NCBI RefSeq assembly: GCF_006974125.1
Contig: NZ_CP037858.1
Coordinates: forward strand, 1 to 64,000
Source of the DNA: Stenotrophomonas maltophilia
Lineage (GTDB): Bacteria > Pseudomonadota > Gammaproteobacteria > Xanthomonadales > Xanthomonadaceae
DNA: 64,000 bases
Reading direction: 5' to 3'
Part shown: positions 28,648-37,518 of the stretch, in pieces
Layout: each line of letters begins with the position of its first letter
How positions within the stretch are numbered: position 1 is the first letter of the stretch
Made by a program: the position numbers and the translations under genes
The notes under the pieces: generated by a model
Database searches by the model: none
What the model was told of the DNA's origin: nothing
What the model saw: the letters and a program-made list of their open reading frames with translations, nothing else

Positions 28648-29773
28648 ATGATCGAACTGAATCCTGTCCGCCAGCGCATCACCGATCTGACCGATCGCGT
28701 GCTGTCGCTTCGGGGGTATCTTTGACTACGACGCCAAGAAAGAGCGTCTTGAAGAAGTAACGCGTGAGCTGGAAAGCCCCGACGTCTGGAACAACGCCGA
28801 GTACGCCCAGAACCTGGGCCGCGAACGTTCCAGCCTGGAAAAGACCGTGGGCGGCATCGCCTCGGTGCTGGACGGCCTGACCGACGCGACCGAACTGCTG
28901 GAGCTGGCTGAATCCGAACAGGACGAGGACACCGCGCTGGCGGTGGTCGCCGACCTGGACAAGCACCAGGCGCACGTGGAGAAGCTGGAGTTCCAGCGCA
29001 TGTTCTCCGGCGAAATGGACAATGCGGCGGCGTTCGTCGACATCCAGGCCGGTGCCGGTGGTACCGAAGCCCAGGACTGGGCCGAGATCCTGCTGCGCAT
29101 GTACCTGCGCTGGTGTGAATCGCGCGGCTGGAAGACCGAGCTGATGGAAGTCTCCGGTGGCGACGTCGCCGGCATCAAGTCGGCCACGCTGCGCGTGGAA
29201 GGCGACTACGCCTATGGCTGGCTGAAGACCGAGACCGGCGTGCACCGCCTGGTGCGCAAGTCGCCGTTCGACTCCGACAATCGCCGCCACACCAGCTTCA
29301 CCTCGGTGTTCGTGTCGCCGGAAATCGATGACAACATCGACATCACCATCAACCCGGCCGACCTGCGTACCGACGTGTACCGTTCGTCCGGTGCCGGTGG
29401 CCAGCACGTGAACAAGACCGAGTCGGCGGTGCGTATCACTCACATCCCGACCAACATCGTCGTGGCCTGCCAGACCGGCCGCAGCCAGCACCAGAACCGC
29501 GACAATGCGATGAAGATGCTGGCCGCCAAGCTGTACGAGCTGGAAATCCAGAAGCGCAACGCCGAAAAGGACGCGGTGGAAGCCACCAAGTCCGACATCG
29601 GCTGGGGCAGCCAGATCCGCAACTACGTGCTCGACCAGAGCCGTATCAAGGACCTGCGCACCGGCATCGAGCGTTCGGATACGCAGAAGGTACTCGACGG
29701 CGACCTGGACGAGTTCGTCGAGGCCAGCCTGAAGGCCGGCCTGGCCGTGGGCTCCAAGCGCGTCGATGCCTGA
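28648..29773 (+). CDS. prfB: Peptide chain release factor RF2 (programmed +1 frameshift)
   Basis: RF2 ends translation at UGA and UAA. The gene starts [20 protein letters not shown] (28648) and meets an in-frame UGA at 28723-28725; the product continues in the +1 frame from GAC at 28724, giving about 374 residues. The frameshift site is the classic one: GGGGG Shine-Dalgarno-like run, then TAT CTT TGA C. Downstream are the RF2 anticodon-like loop [12 protein letters not shown] and the catalytic GGQ in [15 protein letters not shown]. The codon-25 UGA is thus autoregulatory, not a mutation. Confidence 0.95.
28709..28726 (+). promoter_or_regulatory. prfB programmed frameshift site
   Basis: The run TTCGGGGGTATCTTTGAC contains a Shine-Dalgarno-like GGGGG three bases before the slippery CTT-T and the UGA stop. 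Low RF2 favours +1 slippage on CUU, letting RF2 control its own synthesis. Confidence 0.93.
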
Positions 29774-29839
29774 TCGACGCACCTGCGCGGAGATCGTCAC
29801 CCTCGTGCGCAACGCCGAGGGTGGTTGAACCGTTTTTGT

Positions 29840-29907
29840 GTAGAGCCGAGCCATGCTCGGCTGCTTTTCGCGAGCTGGCGGATGCGTCGAGCATGGCTCG
29901 ACGCTAC
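29840..29907. repeat. Inverted pair of GTAG-type REP (SMAG) elements
   Basis: GTAGAGCCGAGCCATGCTCGGC (from 29840) faces GCGTCGAGCATGGCTCGACG with CTAC (ending 29907). The two stems differ in sequence but share the GTAG ends. They lie between prfB and the regulator gene. Confidence 0.8.
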
Positions 29908-29925
29908 AAAGGGTAGGACGGGCCG

Positions 29926-30708
29926 ATGATGCGCAGCGAAAGTGAACGCAAGGAACTCGGCGGCTTCCTCAAGGCCTGCCGCGCCCGTGTCGACCCCGCC
30001 ACGCTCGGCCTGCCGGCCGGGCGCCGGCGTACCCCGGGCCTGAAGCGCGAGGAAGTGGCGCTGGCGATCGGGGTCAGCGTCAGCTGGTACACCTGGATCG
30101 AGCAGGGCCGTGAAGTGCGTGCCTCGCCCGAGGTGCTTGAGCGCCTGGCGCAGGTGCTGCGCATGAGCGATGACGAGCGCGCCTATGCGTTCGCGCTCTC
30201 CGGCTATGGCGTGCCGCTGGAATCACCGGACGAGAGCGTGACTGATGGTCTGCGCCAGCTGGTGGAAGCGATGCAGCCGATCCCGGCCTACGTGCGCAAC
30301 ACCCGTTTCGACATCCTGGCCTGGAACCCCGCCATCGCCGAGCTGTTCGTGGACTACAGCCAGCTGGCGCCGCATGAGCGCAACACGCTGCGGCTGATGT
30401 TCCTCTACCCGCCGTACCGCACGCTGATCCTCAACTGGGAAGAAATGACCCGCGGCCTGCTGGCCGGCTTCCGCGCGGCGATGGCGCAGGCGCCGGACAA
30501 GGCGCCGTTCCTGGCGCTGGTGGAGGACATCGCGGCGCACAGCGAGGAGTTCCGTCAGTGGTGGCCGGAGCACGACGTGCGGCGGTTCGATGAAGGTGCA
30601 AAGAAGTTGAACCATCCCACGCGCGGGTTGCTGGACCTGCAGTACGTGGCGCTGGTGCCGGAGAGCCGGCACGACCTTTCCCTGGTGACCTACCTGCCGC
30701 GGAAGTAG
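29926..30708 (+). CDS. XRE-family regulator with MmyB-like ligand domain
   Basis: This is a 260-residue transcriptional regulator. The N-terminal helix-turn-helix (about 10-75) shows RRTPGLKREEVALAIGVS and WYTWIEQGREVRASPEVLERL. The C-terminal domain (about 90-255), with RNTRFDILAWNPAIAELF and HDVRRFDEGAKKLNHP, matches the MmyB-like PAS-type ligand-binding domain found in actinobacterial and proteobacterial regulators that bind fatty acids or similar compounds. A second ATG immediately follows the first. The likely target is a neighbouring dehydrogenase or an unlinked gene; nothing in the sequence decides this. Confidence 0.82.
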   Translation: MMRSESERKELGGFLKACRARVDPATLGLPAGRRRTPGLKREEVALAIGVSVSWYTWIEQGREVRASPEVLERLAQVLRMSDDERAYAFALSGYGVPLESPDESVTDGLRQLVEAMQPIPAYVRNTRFDILAWNPAIAELFVDYSQLAPHERNTLRLMFLYPPYRTLILNWEEMTRGLLAGFRAAMAQAPDKAPFLALVEDIAAHSEEFRQWWPEHDVRRFDEGAKKLNHPTRGLLDLQYVALVPESRHDLSLVTYLPRK

Positions 30709-30750
30709 GTGGGTCGGCAGGGCTGCGCCCTGCACCCGCAGAGGCCGAAG

Positions 30751-30774
30751 CAACAGCAACAGCAACAGCAACAG
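30751..30774. repeat. Hexanucleotide microsatellite (CAACAG)4
   Basis: Four exact copies of CAACAG lie between the outer arm and the first hairpin of the compound palindrome. The corresponding place in the right-hand unit holds only a degenerate version, so the copy number may vary. Confidence 0.9.
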
Positions 30775-30917
30775 CGGGCATTCTGTGGGATGGCGGGGCG
30801 GTGTGGGTGGGCAGGACACGCCGTAAACCCGTCCATGGGGGCTCGATGGCGCCATCCGTGGCGCCAACGGTCCTGCCCACCCACACCGCCCCGCCCCGAC
30901 AGATCTCCGCGGCTGTT

Positions 30918-31013
30918 GGTAGGTGTCGACCTTGGTCGACACATCTGTCAGATATCGAATGAGTCATCCACGCATGGCGTGGATCTACTGTGTCGACCAA
31001 GGTCGACACCCAC
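30918..31013. repeat. GTAG-type REP elements in the centre of the compound palindrome
   Basis: GGTAGGTGTCGACCTTGGTC (30918) and its inverse GTGTCGACCAAGGTCGACAC (to about 31010) flank an ATCCACGC/GCGTGGAT stem (about 30967-30985). They lie between the two inverted hairpin units. Confidence 0.75.
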
Positions 31014-31366
31014 CAGGGCAATACGTCGCTCCAACAGATCCCGGAAAACTGTCGAAGGCGGGGTGGGTCCGGTTGAGGGGGCGTGAGCCGCATGGATGCG
31101 GCGACCGAGCTTACATGGACGTACTTGCAGCGTCCCCCTCAACCGGACCCACCCCGCCAACCCACGGAATGCCAGCTTCTGCCGTTGCCCTTGCCTTGGC
31201 TTGAAGCCTCTGCGGGTGCAGGGCGCAGCCCTGCCAGGAGCCCCCATTCAGACAGGTAAGTGCAGGTCACAGGATAAGCAGACGCCTTGTTGCCTCCGCC
31301 AATCGGGTCCACATTCCTGTGCAGGAGACGGGCCGCCGCCCGTTGTCGAGACAACAGGAGCCCTGC

Positions 31367-32752
31367 ATGTCCACTGCCCCCAGCACCGCCATTTCCCGCG
31401 ATCCGGCCACCGGCCAGCAGATCGCCAGCCATCCCTTCGCCACCGATGCCGAACTGGAAGCCATCCTCGATCGCGGCCAGGTTGGCTTCGCCGTCTGGAG
31501 CGCAAGGAGCCTGGAGCAGCGGGCCGAGGTGCTGCGCGCGATGGCCGCCGTGCTGCGCCGCGACCGCAAGAAGCTGGCCGCGCTGGCCACCGCTGAAATG
31601 GGCAAGGTCCAGGCCGAATCGTTGGCCGAGATCGAAAAGTGCGCCGTGCTGTGCGACTGGTACGCCGACAACGGGGCACGGTTCCTGCGCGACGAACCGA
31701 CCCAGGTGCCCGACGACAAGGCCTACGTGTCCTACCTGCCGCTGGGCGTGGTGCTTGGCATCATGCCGTGGAACTTCCCCTACTGGCAGGTGATGCGGGC
31801 GGCGGTGCCGATCCTGATGGGCGGCAACGGCTTCCTGCTGAAGCCGGCGGAGAACATCGTCGGCACTGCGCAGCTGCTCGACGCGGCCTGGCGCGATGCC
31901 GGGCTGCCTGAGGGCACCTTCATCGCCGCCAACATCAGCCGCGAGGGCACCAGCCGCGCGATTGCCGATGACCGCATTGCCGCGGTGACCCTGACCGGCA
32001 GCGTGGCCGCCGGCCGCAGCATCGCTGCCCAGGCCGGGCAGGCGCTGAAGAAAGTGGTGCTGGAGCTGGGCGGCTCGGATCCGTTCATCGTGCTGGCCGA
32101 TGCCGATCTTGATGCGGCCGTCGATGCGGCGGTGGCCTCGCGCTTCCAGAACACCGGGCAGGTCTGCATCGCCGGCAAGCGCATCATCGTCGAAGACGCG
32201 GTCTACGATCGTTTCGTGGCGCAGTTCTGCCAGAAAGTGCAGGCGCTGACCATCGGTGACGGCCGCGACCCCGGCAACCGCATCGGCCCGATGGCGCGCC
32301 AGGACCTGCTGGAACAGCTCGATGCGCAGGTGCGCGCGTCGGTCGACGCCGGTGCGCAGCTGCTGGTCGGCGGGCACCAGCTCGATCGTCCCGGCGCGTT
32401 CTATGCGCCCACCGTGCTGGCCGGGGTGGAGCCGGGCATGCAGGCCTTCGATACCGAGACCTTCGGGCCGGTGGCCTCGATCAGCCGCGCCCACGACGCC
32501 GACCATGCGGTGGAACTGGCCAACCAGAGCGAATTCGGCCTCAGCGGCAACCTGTGGACCGGCGACCGTGCCCGCGCCATGCAGATGGCACGCCGGCTGC
32601 AGACCGGCGGTGTGTTCGTCAACGGCTTCTCGGCCTCCGACCCGCGCGTGCCGATCGGCGGTGTGAAGAAGAGCGGCTTCGGTCGTGAGCTGTCGCACTT
32701 CGGCATCCGCGAGTTTGTCAACGCGCAGACAGTGTGGTTCGACAAGCGTTGA
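31367..32752 (+). CDS. NAD(P)-dependent aldehyde dehydrogenase, succinate-semialdehyde type
   Basis: This is a 461-residue aldehyde dehydrogenase. The start at 31367 (MSTAPSTAISRDPATGQQIA) has AGGAG upstream. MPWNFPYWQVMRAAVP is the coenzyme and substrate signature, LELGGSDPF carries the general-base glutamate and FQNTGQVCIAGKR the catalytic cysteine. The C-terminal NGFSASDPRVPIGGVKKSGF is typical of the short Sad/YneI-like succinate-semialdehyde dehydrogenases. It would oxidise succinate semialdehyde (or a related aldehyde) to the acid. The next gene follows after 65 bp and may be cotranscribed. Confidence 0.85.
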   Translation: MSTAPSTAISRDPATGQQIASHPFATDAELEAILDRGQVGFAVWSARSLEQRAEVLRAMAAVLRRDRKKLAALATAEMGKVQAESLAEIEKCAVLCDWYADNGARFLRDEPTQVPDDKAYVSYLPLGVVLGIMPWNFPYWQVMRAAVPILMGGNGFLLKPAENIVGTAQLLDAAWRDAGLPEGTFIAANISREGTSRAIADDRIAAVTLTGSVAAGRSIAAQAGQALKKVVLELGGSDPFIVLADADLDAAVDAAVASRFQNTGQVCIAGKRIIVEDAVYDRFVAQFCQKVQALTIGDGRDPGNRIGPMARQDLLEQLDAQVRASVDAGAQLLVGGHQLDRPGAFYAPTVLAGVEPGMQAFDTETFGPVASISRAHDADHAVELANQSEFGLSGNLWTGDRARAMQMARRLQTGGVFVNGFSASDPRVPIGGVKKSGFGRELSHFGIREFVNAQTVWFDKR

Positions 32753-32817
32753 CGCGCGGCTTCCATCCTTCCTGCAACGATCCACCATCAGTCCAGCGAA
32801 AAAAGGACGGCATTCCC

Positions 32818-34458
32818 ATGTCCAAGGGTTCAGACCTGCTCGTCGCCGCACTTGAGAACGAAGGCGTCGAGCGTATTTTCGGCATTCCCGGCGAAGAGAA
32901 CCTCGACGTCGTCGAGTCGCTCCGCCATTCCAGCATCGAGCTGGTGATCACCCGCCACGAACAGGCGGCGGTGTTCATGGCCGCCACCTACGGGCGTCTT
33001 ACCGGCAAGCCGGGCGTGTGCCTGGCTACGCTCGGCCCGGGTGCGCTCAATTTCACCACCGGCGCCGCCTACGCGCTGCTCGGTGCCTGGCCGGTCATCA
33101 TGATCACCGGCCAGAAGGGCATCGTCGCCAGCAAGCAGGCACGCTTCCAGATCGTCGACATCGTCAGCACGATGAAGCCGCTGACCAAGCAGGCGCGGCA
33201 GATCGTCTCGGCACGCACCATCCCGACCATCGTCCGCGAGGCGTTCAGGGTGGCCCAGGAAGAGCGTCCCGGCCCGGTGCTGCTGGAGCTGCCCGAGGAT
33301 ATCGCCGCCACTGAGGTGGAGGGGGTTTCCCTCATTCCGACCCACGCGGTGGACCGGCCGATTGCCAGCCCGGAGGCGCTGGACCGCGCGGCGGGGATCA
33401 TCCGTAATGCCAAGCGCCCACTGCTGATGATCGCCTCGGCCGCTTCGCGGCCGCAGTCCAGCGAGGCGCTGTCGGCGTTCGTGCTGCGCGCCGGGATTCC
33501 GTTCTTCACCACGCAGATGGGCAAGGGTGCGGTGGCCGGTGGTTCGGGCCTGTACATGGGCACCGCCGCGCTGACCGAGCGTGACTACGTGCACATGGCG
33601 ATCGACCAGGCCGACGTGATCGTGACCATCGGCCACGAGGTCACCGAGAAGCCGTCGTTCGTGATGCGCCCGGGTGGGCCGACCGTGATCCATATCGGCT
33701 ACTCGCAGGCGGCGGTGGAGCAGGTGTACTTCCCGCAGGTGGAAGTGATCGGCGATATCGGTCGTTCGCTGACCCAGCTGGCCGACCGTATCGAAGGCGC
33801 GGTGCCGAATGCTGACGCGCTGCTGCCGCTGCGCGCGACCATTCTGGAACACCTGGCTGACCGTGCCGAGGAAGCTGGATTCACCCCGCAGCGGCTGGTG
33901 CACGACGTGCGCCAGGTGATGCCGCCGGATGGCATCGTGGCGCTGGACAACGGCATGTACAAGATCTGGTTCGCGCGCAACTACCGCACCCAGGTCGCCA
34001 ACACGCTGTTGCTGGACAACGCGCTGGCGACCATGGGTGCAGGCCTGCCGTCGGCGATCATGGCCTCGATCCTGTACCCGCAGCGTCGGGTGCTGGCGGT
34101 GTGCGGCGACGGCGGTTTCATGATGAACAGCCAGGAGCTGGAGACCGCGCGCCGGCTGGGCCTGAACCTGGTGGTGCTGATCCTCAACGACGGCGCCTAC
34201 GGGATGATCCGCTGGAAGCAGGCGGTGGACGGCTTCACCGACTACGGCATGACCTTCAGCAACCCGGATTTCGTCAAGTACGCGGAAGCCTATGGCTGCA
34301 AGGGGCATGAGGTGACGGCCATCGAGCAGTTCATCCCGACGCTGGAAGCGGCGTTCAACGAGGGTGGCGTGCACCTGGTATCGGTGCCGATCGACTACTC
34401 GGAGAACCAGCGGGTGCTGGTGGACGAGCTGCGGCAGGCGTTCCCGGGCAACGGGTGA
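32818..34458 (+). CDS. Thiamine-diphosphate enzyme, acetolactate synthase large-subunit-like
   Basis: This is a 546-residue ThDP enzyme. The N-terminal PYR domain has the activating glutamate in VITRHEQAAVFMAATYGRLT; the middle domain includes QMGKGAVAGGSGLYMG; the C-terminal PP domain has the ThDP motif beginning GDGGFMMNSQELE and ending in LNDGAYGMI. AAGGA precedes the ATG. The order resembles catabolic acetolactate synthase (AlsS type), which makes acetolactate from pyruvate, but no small subunit or acetolactate decarboxylase is nearby, so another 2-oxo acid substrate is possible. Confidence 0.8.
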   Translation: MSKGSDLLVAALENEGVERIFGIPGEENLDVVESLRHSSIELVITRHEQAAVFMAATYGRLTGKPGVCLATLGPGALNFTTGAAYALLGAWPVIMITGQKGIVASKQARFQIVDIVSTMKPLTKQARQIVSARTIPTIVREAFRVAQEERPGPVLLELPEDIAATEVEGVSLIPTHAVDRPIASPEALDRAAGIIRNAKRPLLMIASAASRPQSSEALSAFVLRAGIPFFTTQMGKGAVAGGSGLYMGTAALTERDYVHMAIDQADVIVTIGHEVTEKPSFVMRPGGPTVIHIGYSQAAVEQVYFPQVEVIGDIGRSLTQLADRIEGAVPNADALLPLRATILEHLADRAEEAGFTPQRLVHDVRQVMPPDGIVALDNGMYKIWFARNYRTQVANTLLLDNALATMGAGLPSAIMASILYPQRRVLAVCGDGGFMMNSQELETARRLGLNLVVLILNDGAYGMIRWKQAVDGFTDYGMTFSNPDFVKYAEAYGCKGHEVTAIEQFIPTLEAAFNEGGVHLVSVPIDYSENQRVLVDELRQAFPGNG

Positions 34459-34494
34459 GGCCAACCCCGCGCTCTGGTGGGTGCCGCGCAATCC

Positions 34495-34549
34495 GGTAGG
34501 TGTCGACCTTGGTCGACATGCGGACCGCCAACCAAGGTTGGCGGCTACC
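34495..34549. repeat. Inverted pair of GTAG-type REP (SMAG) elements
   Basis: GGTAGGTGTCGACCTTGGTC faces ACCGCCAACCAAGGTTGGCG with GCTACC, six bases apart, between the synthase-like gene and lysS. Each forms its own short stem. Confidence 0.8.
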
Positions 34550-34656
34550 GGGGCGAGGGCGGCCGCCAAGGCTGGGGCAGGGCGGTTTTGGTATGCTGGG
34601 CAACCGGCCGTGCCGGGCGCAACATCCCCCCTCACTAACACGATTCCCGCAGATCC

Positions 34657-36168
34657 ATGAGCGAAGCTACCGATACCCCCTCCGTTGACGAAAACAAGTT
34701 GATCGCCGAGCGCCGCGAGAAACTCAAAACGCTGCGTGGGCAGGGCATCGCGTACCCGAACGACTTCCGTCGCGAGGACTTCGCCGGCCGCCTGCAGGAA
34801 GAATTCGCCGATGCCGAACAGTGGACCGCTGAGGCCCTGGAAGGCAATGGCCGCCAGGTGAAGATGGCTGGCCGCCTGATGGCCAAGCGCATCATGGGCA
34901 AGGCCAGCTTCGCGCAGATCCAGGACGAGTCCGGCCGCATCCAGCTGTTCCTGCAGGGCACGGTGCTGGGCGATGCCTATACCGCCTTCAAGGGCTGGGA
35001 CGTGGGCGACATCATCGCCGTCGAAGGCGGCCTGACCCGTACCAAGACCGGCGAGCTGTCGGTCAAGGCCGAATCGATCCGCCTGCTGACCAAGTCGCTG
35101 CGCCCGCTGCCGGACAAGTGGCATGGCCTGGCCGACGTCGAGCAGCGTTACCGCCAGCGTTACGTCGACCTGATCGTGACCCCGGAGTCGCGCGCGGTGT
35201 TCATCAAGCGCTCGAAGATCATCCGCGCCATGCGCGCGTGGCTGGACAACCGCGACTTCCTGGAAGTCGAGACGCCCATGATGCATTACATCCCCGGCGG
35301 CGCGGCGGCCAAGCCGTTCACCACCCACCACAATGCGCTGGACCTGGACCTGTACCTGCGCGTGGCGCCGGAGCTGTACCTCAAGCGCCTGACCGTGGGT
35401 GGCTTGGAGCGCGTGTACGAGATCAACCGCAACTTCCGCAACGAAGGCGTCAGCACCCGCCACAACCCGGAATTCACCATGATGGAACTGTACGAGGCCT
35501 ATGCCACGTACAACGAAATCATGGACCTGACCGAAGGTGTGATCCGTGACGTGGCCAAGGCCGTGAACGGTGGCACCGAAGTGGAATGGGACGGCGCGAA
35601 GATCGACCTGGGGCCGGCGTTCCGCCGCTGGCGCATGGATGAAGCGGTGCGCCACCACAACCCGGAAATCTCCGCGGCCGACTGCACCGACCGTGAGGCG
35701 TTGCTGCGCCATTGCGAGCGCTTGAAGATCCGCGTCAAGCCGTCCTACGGCTGGGGCAAGCTGCTGCTGGAGATCTTCGAAGCCACGGTCGAACACACCC
35801 TGATCCAGCCGACCTTCATCACCGACCATCCGGTCGAGGTCTCGCCGCTGGCCCGTGCCAATGACAACGATCCGGGCTATACGGATCGCTTCGAGCTGTT
35901 CGTCAACGGCAAGGAGCTGGCAAACGGCTTCTCCGAACTGAACGACCCGGAAGACCAGGCGCAGCGCTTCCAGGCCCAGGTGGCCGCGAAGGAAGGCGGC
36001 GACGACGAGGCCATGCACTACGACGCCGACTACATCCGTGCGCTGGAGTACGGTATGGCGCCGACCGGTGGCCTTGGCATCGGCGTCGATCGCCTGGTGA
36101 TGCTGCTGACCGGCAGCAGTTCGATCCGCGACGTACTGCTGTTCCCCTACATGCGTCCGGAGCAGTAA
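34657..36168 (+). CDS. lysS: Lysyl-tRNA synthetase, class II
   Basis: This 503-residue enzyme charges tRNA-Lys. An N-terminal OB-fold anticodon-binding domain (about 60-160; [20 protein letters not shown]) precedes the class II catalytic domain with motif 1 around [20 protein letters not shown], motif 2 in [19 protein letters not shown] and motif 3 in [16 protein letters not shown]. Length equals E. coli LysS (505). In Xanthomonas it likewise sits between prfB and rpfG. Confidence 0.96.
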   Translation: MSEATDTPSVDENKLIAERREKLKTLRGQGIAYPNDFRREDFAGRLQEEFADAEQWTAEALEGNGRQVKMAGRLMAKRIMGKASFAQIQDESGRIQLFLQGTVLGDAYTAFKGWDVGDIIAVEGGLTRTKTGELSVKAESIRLLTKSLRPLPDKWHGLADVEQRYRQRYVDLIVTPESRAVFIKRSKIIRAMRAWLDNRDFLEVETPMMHYIPGGAAAKPFTTHHNALDLDLYLRVAPELYLKRLTVGGLERVYEINRNFRNEGVSTRHNPEFTMMELYEAYATYNEIMDLTEGVIRDVAKAVNGGTEVEWDGAKIDLGPAFRRWRMDEAVRHHNPEISAADCTDREALLRHCERLKIRVKPSYGWGKLLLEIFEATVEHTLIQPTFITDHPVEVSPLARANDNDPGYTDRFELFVNGKELANGFSELNDPEDQAQRFQAQVAAKEGGDDEAMHYDADYIRALEYGMAPTGGLGIGVDRLVMLLTGSSSIRDVLLFPYMRPEQ

Positions 36169-36192
36169 GTCGCTTTTCTGACTCCTGATTGT

Positions 36193-36223
36193 GCGCGCCG
36201 TCGCGAAACGAGACGGCGCATTT
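36193..36223 (+). terminator. Probable lysS terminator
   Basis: GCGCCGTC (36195-36202) pairs with GACGGCGC (36212-36219) around a 9-nt loop and is followed by ATTT. The short T run makes it only moderately strong. Confidence 0.6.
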
Positions 36224-36299
36224 GACGCCTCCCGCACTCGGCGTATCGTTAATGCACTACCTTGACGTCCGTTATGGCTTGATCGGCGTCGGGGGATGA

Positions 36300-36329
36300 C
36301 GCATTGTGGAGAGTCCGCTTCACAATGCG
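36300..36329. promoter_or_regulatory. Inverted repeat upstream of rpfG
   Basis: CGCATTGTG (36300-36308) and CACAATGCG (36321-36329) form a perfect 9-bp inverted repeat with a 12-nt gap, 43 bp before the rpfG start. It could be a regulator site or a leader hairpin; neither is proved. Confidence 0.45.
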
Positions 36330-36372
36330 ATGACGATCATGAACCGGGACGCATGACACGGGAGTCGGGCCG

Positions 36373-37518
36373 ATGCAGGGTGCGAGCGTTCGCAGCAGCA
36401 GGATATCCTCGCCTGCTGATGATCCAGCATGGTCGAGAAACCAGGCGGAGTACGCGTTGAACATCGTCATTGTTGACGACCAGACGTCCGCGCGGACGAT
36501 GCTGCGTCACGTCATCGAAGACATCGCGCCGGAATTGAGCGTGTATGACTTCGGTGATCCGCTGACCGCATTGGCCTGGTGCGAGGCGCACCCGGTCGAC
36601 CTGTTGCTGCTCGATTACCGCATGCCGGAGATGGACGGGCTGGAGTTCGCCCGTCGTTTCCGTCGCCTGCCCAAGCACCGCGATATCCCGGTGATCCTGA
36701 TCACCGTGGTCGGTGACGAACCGATCCGGCAGGCAGCGCTGGAAGCAGGCGTGATCGATTTCCTGGTCAAGCCGATCCGCCCGCGCGAACTGCGCGCGCG
36801 CTGCTACAACCTGCTGCAGCTGCGCCAGCAGACCGAGAACGTGAAGCAGCGGGCGTTGTCGCTGGAGCAGCGCCTGTTGGCCAGCATGCACGAGGTCGAA
36901 GAGCGCGAACGCGAAACCCTGTCGCGATTGGCCCGGGCCATCGAGTTCCGTGATGCCGGCACCAGTGCCTACCTCGAACGCATGGCCCGCGTGGCCGGGC
37001 TGATCGCCGAGCAGCTGGGGCTGCCTGAGGATGACGTCAAGCTGATCGAGATGGCCGCCCCGCTGCACGACATGGGCAAGATCGCCATTCCCGATGCGGT
37101 ACTGCTCAAGCAGGGCAAGCTCAACGACGAGGAGCTGGCAATCATGCGCCGGCACCCGCGCATCGGCCACGAGCTGCTCAGTGGCAGCCAGAACCGTTTC
37201 ATCCAGGTGGGCGCGCTCATCGCGCTGCGCCACCACGAGCGCTATGACGGCAGCGGCTATCCCGATGGCCTGGTCGGCGAGGCGATCCCGCTGGAAGCGC
37301 GGATCGTTGCTGTCGCCGACGTCTTCGACGCACTGATCTCGCCCCGTCCGTACAAGGAAGCATGGACCATGGAAGCCACACTGGCTTATCTGTACGCCCA
37401 GCGTGGGCGACTGTTCGATCCACGCTGCGTGGATGCGCTGATGCGCGGCCGTGAGCAGCTGGACCAGATCTGCGCCGAGCATTCGATGGCGTCCGCACGC
37501 CCGGGGCTGGGCGCGTGA
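36373..37518 (+). CDS. rpfG: RpfG, two-component regulator with HD-GYP cyclic-di-GMP phosphodiesterase
   Basis: This is a 381-residue response regulator that degrades cyclic-di-GMP when activated by RpfC. The receiver domain (about 30-150) has the likely phospho-acceptor D81 in LLLLDYRMPEMDG. A helical linker leads to the HD-GYP domain (about 185-365) with the metal pair H232/D233 in PLHDMGKIAIPD, RHHERYDGSGYP (GYP at 295-297) and VADVFDALISPRPYK. All catalytic residues are present. The ATG at 36373 has GGGAG upstream; a TTG start 29 codons later is possible. rpfC overlaps its stop by 4 bp. The Xanthomonas rpfH gene is absent. Confidence 0.95.
   Translation: MQGASVRSSRISSPADDPAWSRNQAEYALNIVIVDDQTSARTMLRHVIEDIAPELSVYDFGDPLTALAWCEAHPVDLLLLDYRMPEMDGLEFARRFRRLPKHRDIPVILITVVGDEPIRQAALEAGVIDFLVKPIRPRELRARCYNLLQLRQQTENVKQRALSLEQRLLASMHEVEERERETLSRLARAIEFRDAGTSAYLERMARVAGLIAEQLGLPEDDVKLIEMAAPLHDMGKIAIPDAVLLKQGKLNDEELAIMRRHPRIGHELLSGSQNRFIQVGALIALRHHERYDGSGYPDGLVGEAIPLEARIVAVADVFDALISPRPYKEAWTMEATLAYLYAQRGRLFDPRCVDALMRGREQLDQICAEHSMASARPGLGA

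Larger units (their letters stand above)
30716..31235. repeat. 520-bp compound palindrome: two inverted hairpin units inside a 30-bp inverted repeat
   Basis: The outer arms are a perfect 30-bp inverted repeat (30716-30745 and 31206-31235). Inside are two long hairpins: a perfect 26-bp stem (30792-30817 with 30870-30895) and a perfect 25-bp stem (31057-31081 with 31134-31158). Both loops are about 52 nt and contain a smaller stem around CCATG/CATGG motifs. The left half and the reverse complement of the right half share the outer arm, GGCATTC-GTGGG before the stem and CGACAG after it, so they are two diverged, inverted copies of one unit of about 200 bp. No protein is convincingly encoded. This fills the 658-bp gap between the regulator and the dehydrogenase. 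Confidence 0.9.

Noticed and set aside
28723..28725. Early stop codon in prfB as evidence of a pseudogene
   Set aside because: It is the programmed frameshift UGA with all signals intact.
30751..30774. CRISPR-like array
   Set aside because: Only a six-base unit repeated four times without spacers; it is a microsatellite.
30709..31204. Short open frames inside the compound palindrome
   Set aside because: They run through inverted repeats and encode repetitive Cys/Pro/Gln residues such as the CAACAG-derived runs; no ribosome site or homology seen.
36169..36372. Riboswitch or small RNA before rpfG
   Set aside because: Only a lysS terminator and a simple inverted repeat are visible; no known riboswitch core was recognised.
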